A stretch of 43,911 nucleotides of DNA from positions 2,659-46,569 of the forward strand of contig DGSB01000096.1 of NCBI GenBank assembly GCA_002390045.1, written 5' to 3'. The translations under genes were made by a program, and so were the position numbers. This DNA is from Fibrobacter sp. UBA4373 (GTDB lineage: Bacteria; Fibrobacterota; Fibrobacteria; Fibrobacterales; Fibrobacteraceae). The notes beneath the pieces are model-generated. The model ran no database searches. It was not told where the DNA came from and worked only from the letters and a program-made list of their open reading frames with translations. Positions 40,913 to 43,911 of the stretch are shown here, in pieces; positions within the stretch are counted from its first letter, which is position 1; each line of letters opens with the position of its first letter.

Positions 40913-43911
40913 TTACGGCATCTGAGCCGGGGCTGCAGACGGCGGCGGAGCAAGGCGAGCCTGGAGTTCCTTGAGTTCTGCACGGAGCTTTTCATTTTCA
41001 GCCTGAGCATCCTTCAAGATTTCCTGGTATGTAGCCAACTGTTCCTGCTTGGTCATGACCTTCGAAGCACGAACCTGATCCAAACGAGCCTTCGTCTTGA
41101 AGTACGTCGGGTCCTGGAAGAGCTTCGTAGCGTCGAACTTCGTGATCTTCACCTGGAGAGCTTCGTTCTGTTCGTCGAGTTCACGGAGCATGTCATAGAG
41201 CTTCTGGGTCCACTGGTTATCGATACCGTAGTGTTCAGAAGCGCGGATACCCGTTGCGCAACGCGGAACTGCAGCTTCGCGGGCCGCCTGAGAACGGCTT
41301 GCGAGTTCTTCACGGTAAGCTTCAAGATCGTCGCCAGCAGCTGCGGCAGCGTCTTCCTTCGTCATACCATCATATTCAACGTACTGAGCCACGATTTCAG
41401 CACTATCCGGAAGCGGAGAGTTAGCGAAAGCATCACCCACTTCAACGAACACAGCGCAACCCTGGTAGTACATTTCAATGTAGCCTTCTTCAGCGGCAAT
41501 CACGTCTGCATTGTAGAAGCCCTGGTCACGAGCAAGGTCAATGTTCTTCTGGAAGATCGGTTGAGCCTGATCGTAGTAACCCGGCAACTGCTGAACAATG
41601 CCGATACGTTCTGCAAACTGTTCTTCGTTCGTCTTACCGTTGAGTTCCTGTTCACGAATCTTAGCAGCCATCGTCACGAAGAGGAAGCCGATCTTGTTCG
41701 TTGCACGGAAGGTCCACTGTTCAGATGCATAGGTAGCAGACTTCGAGTAGTGACCGACAGCAACCTTCAAGATTTCCGTAAGCTTCTTGACGGCAGCATC
41801 CTTCTGCTTCTGCTTGCCCGAAACCGTGACGGTTTCCATCTTGGCGTATTCCATTTCGCCGAGGTAGTAAGCAGCTTCAGCCGGAACGCCCGGATCTGCA
41901 TTCTTGATCTGGAGACCATACTTGTCGTAAGCGTCGATCGTCTTCTTGTAGTAGTCAGCCGCATTCTTATCATCCTTGAGTTCGCGATAAGCACGAGCCG
42001 TTCCGATGTAAGCAGCGATGAGCTTTTCCTTATCAGACGTATAGGTCTTCGCAAAGAAGATGTATGCGTCAGCAGCTTCGGACCAGCGCTTTGCATTCTG
42101 GTAAGCAACCGGAATGCTGAAAGCAGCATCCAGAGCGTAGGAGCTCTTCGGATAATCACGAACGAGGTCCTTGGAGCAGCGGATTGCTTCTTCCGGAAGT
42201 TTTGCTTCATCATAGGTCAAGCAAGCGCTGTAAAGCATGCCCGGAGTCTTTTCGTTGTCGTGATACTTCTTATACGCGATTTCGTAAGTCTGAGCGGCCA
42301 TCTTCTTGTTCGGAATGGAGTCGTAGGTTGCAGCAGCGAAACCGATTGCAGCAAATGCCATCGAATCCTTTTCGAAGTTGTTCGTAATGAAGAGGAACGT
42401 CTGGGCGGCCTGTTCCGGCTTACCAGCCTTCTTATAAGCCATTGCAGCGCGGAGAATACCCTTGATGGTAAGCGGCGAAGAACCGTAGTTCATCGGGAGC
42501 ATCATGAACGTCGTTGCAGCCTTTTCATAATTGTTAGCCTTTTCATATGCGGTACCGGCTTCGAACACAGCCTTATCCGAGAAGGATTCCTTCGGGTAAT
42601 GCTTGACGAGGTCCAAGTAAGCAAGAGCACCCTGTTCGAACTGGCCGTTCTTCACAGCCTTATCGGCCTTCTGGAAGAGCACGGCAGCAATCGATGTACG
42701 GATGATCTTAGCCATGGAGTCATTGCGGGTCGCCTTGACGTCGGTGTACTGCTTCAAGAGCCATTCGAATTCCTTCTGGGATTCATCCAAAGCTTCGGAT
42801 TCGAGGAGGGACTGAGCAAGCATACGGCTAATGAGCAAGATGTACTGGTTGTTCGGGTAGTTCGTCTTCAAAGCGCGGAAGTCCACAACAGCCTGCTTGT
42901 ACTGCTTAGCCTGGTAGCGGATGATTGCTGCGTTGTAAGCGAGTTCCACAGCTTCCTTCTGCTGACCGAACTTCTTCATGTACTTGTCGACCTGAGCGAA
43001 GTAAGCCTTGGTTTCCGGGAGATCGTAAGCCTTCACCGGATCATCGCCAGCCTTATTCTTCTGAGCGTCGGCACGAGCCTTATCCATCATAATGACAGCG
43101 TTGTAGCCGGCATCTTCCTTCTTATACGGAGCAGCAGAACCGAGAGCGCGACGACCATAACGGTTCGTATCGGCGTCCACGATCTTGTTGAACATATCAG
43201 CAGCCTTCGCATACTGGCTCATTTCCTGATAGACGAGAGCCAAGTTTGCATAGACCTTGTATTCATCCCAAGATGGTTCCGCCTTGTAATGAGTCAAGAA
43301 TTCATTATAGCCCTTGATCGCGACGCCATAGCGCTTCTTTGCACCTTCCGTATCGCCTTCCTTCATCAGCTTTGCAGCCTGAGCGTGATCGTACTGCGGG
43401 ATGTCGAGCATTGCAGAACGGATAGCTCTTTCTGCATTTTCTACAGACTTCGGATACTGCTTATTCTTCTTGTACCACGAAGAATTCTTGCTGTAGCGCT
43501 TCACAACGAGCTTACGCTGTTCCTGAGCTTCGTCAAACTTCTGCTGAATGATCAGGATTTCGACCATGGCCACGTCGGCAAGCGGAGCGTCCACGTAGTC
43601 CGGGTTGATGTCGAGCAAGTACTTGAAGGACTGCACGGCTTCTTCGTTACGGTCGTGATCCTTGTTCTTCATACCGATACGGTAGTAGAGGGAGTCCTTG
43701 AAGTTGACCTTCTTATCCTTGAGGAACTTTGCAGCCACGCGGACACCGTCATCGATATCCGAGAACGCGGCAGCCATAAAGTCCATTGCTTCAAGACGCA
43801 AGTCGCTCGGATACTTACCCTTATCGGAACCATCGATATAGATGTAGTAAGTCTTAGCGGCGATTTCGTATTCAGCAATGTTATAATAAGATTCTGCCAA
43901 GTGGTACATGG
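40913..43911 (-). CDS. Large TPR-repeat protein, 3' part
   Basis: At least 998 residues of tetratricopeptide-like repeats in one open frame that continues past the window end; the ATG at 43907-43909 is internal. Helical pairs such as YHLAESYYNIAEYEIAAKTYY and YKVYANLALVYQEMSQYAKAADMFNKI recur about every 35 residues. A C-terminal coiled coil (about 950-985, AQAENEKLRAELKELQARL) and a Pro/Ala tail (PPPSAAPAQMP) close it. No enzyme domain is seen. Probably a periplasmic or outer-membrane scaffold. It sits just upstream of the ExbB operon, as TPR proteins do in Tol/Pal- and gliding-type systems. Confidence 0.85.
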   Translation of the reverse strand, partial: MYHLAESYYNIAEYEIAAKTYYIYIDGSDKGKYPSDLRLEAMDFMAAAFSDIDDGVRVAAKFLKDKKVNFKDSLYYRIGMKNKDHDRNEEAVQSFKYLLDINPDYVDAPLADVAMVEILIIQQKFDEAQEQRKLVVKRYSKNSSWYKKNKQYPKSVENAERAIRSAMLDIPQYDHAQAAKLMKEGDTEGAKKRYGVAIKGYNEFLTHYKAEPSWDEYKVYANLALVYQEMSQYAKAADMFNKIVDADTNRYGRRALGSAAPYKKEDAGYNAVIMMDKARADAQKNKAGDDPVKAYDLPETKAYFAQVDKYMKKFGQQKEAVELAYNAAIIRYQAKQYKQAVVDFRALKTNYPNNQYILLISRMLAQSLLESEALDESQKEFEWLLKQYTDVKATRNDSMAKIIRTSIAAVLFQKADKAVKNGQFEQGALAYLDLVKHYPKESFSDKAVFEAGTAYEKANNYEKAATTFMMLPMNYGSSPLTIKGILRAAMAYKKAGKPEQAAQTFLFITNNFEKDSMAFAAIGFAAATYDSIPNKKMAAQTYEIAYKKYHDNEKTPGMLYSACLTYDEAKLPEEAIRCSKDLVRDYPKSSYALDAAFSIPVAYQNAKRWSEAADAYIFFAKTYTSDKEKLIAAYIGTARAYRELKDDKNAADYYKKTIDAYDKYGLQIKNADPGVPAEAAYYLGEMEYAKMETVTVSGKQKQKDAAVKKLTEILKVAVGHYSKSATYASEQWTFRATNKIGFLFVTMAAKIREQELNGKTNEEQFAERIGIVQQLPGYYDQAQPIFQKNIDLARDQGFYNADVIAAEEGYIEMYYQGCAVFVEVGDAFANSPLPDSAEIVAQYVEYDGMTKEDAAAAAGDDLEAYREELASRSQAAREAAVPRCATGIRASEHYGIDNQWTQKLYDMLRELDEQNEALQVKITKFDATKLFQDPTYFKTKARLDQVRASKVMTKQEQLATYQEILKDAQAENEKLRAELKELQARLAPPPSAAPAQMP

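Overview
The window looks like chromosomal DNA of a Fibrobacter-like bacterium (phylum Fibrobacterota), a Gram-negative cellulose degrader. This is inferred from content, not from a database. It carries a GH10 xylanase and a GH8 enzyme that both end in type IX-like sorting domains, an expansin-like lipoprotein, lipoproteins with serine-rich linkers, and a full rod-shape cluster. Base composition is moderate. I see no insertion sequence, integrase, CRISPR array or rRNA operon. Two tRNA genes lie near the middle.

Layout. 1-1.7 kb: 5' part of carB behind a leader with a small ORF and an intrinsic terminator. 1.7-5.1 kb: xylanase, expansin-like protein, nitroreductase. 5.1-8 kb: a possible gene remnant, an SDR oxidoreductase and a metzincin-like lipoprotein. 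8-10.6 kb: murD and an M16 protease. 10.6-14.4 kb: translationally coupled GtrA / FAD oxidoreductase / GT-C membrane protein, probably cell-surface glycan work. 14.5-17.7 kb: GH8 enzyme, diguanylate cyclase, NAD-binding protein. 17.8-22.2 kb: overlapping fmt-rsmB and two outer-membrane proteins. 22.3-24.6 kb: M18 aminopeptidase, birA, small membrane protein. 24.6-26.7 kb: late menaquinone genes (UbiA-family prenyltransferase, UbiX-type flavin prenyltransferase, menG). 26.8-29.2 kb: CotH/lamin-tail lipoprotein. 29.3-29.6 kb: tRNA-Phe and tRNA-Ser. 29.6-35.9 kb: comF, then mreB-mreC-mreD-mrdA-rodA. 35.9-37.6 kb: small lipoprotein and an outer-membrane protein. 37.8-43.9 kb: TPR protein, ExbB, two ExbD-like proteins and a TonB/AgmX-like protein, a trans-envelope proton-driven module.

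Three observations stand out. First, nine genes without a Shine-Dalgarno sequence all have a TAnnnT (-10-like) hexamer exactly 6 or 7 nt before the start codon, as expected for leaderless mRNAs. SD-led genes do not show this. In four of them the promoter is fused to the terminator of the upstream gene. Second, the carB leader has the parts of a pyrBI-type UTP-sensitive attenuator: a U-rich leader, a 51-codon ORF that runs through an 11-bp terminator hairpin, then carB. Third, one of the two ExbD-like proteins has glycine where the proton-carrying aspartate of the family should be, while its neighbour keeps the aspartate.

Start codons were re-chosen from SD sites, leaderless -10 spacing, or ATGA/GTGA coupling to the upstream gene, so several differ from the longest reading frame.
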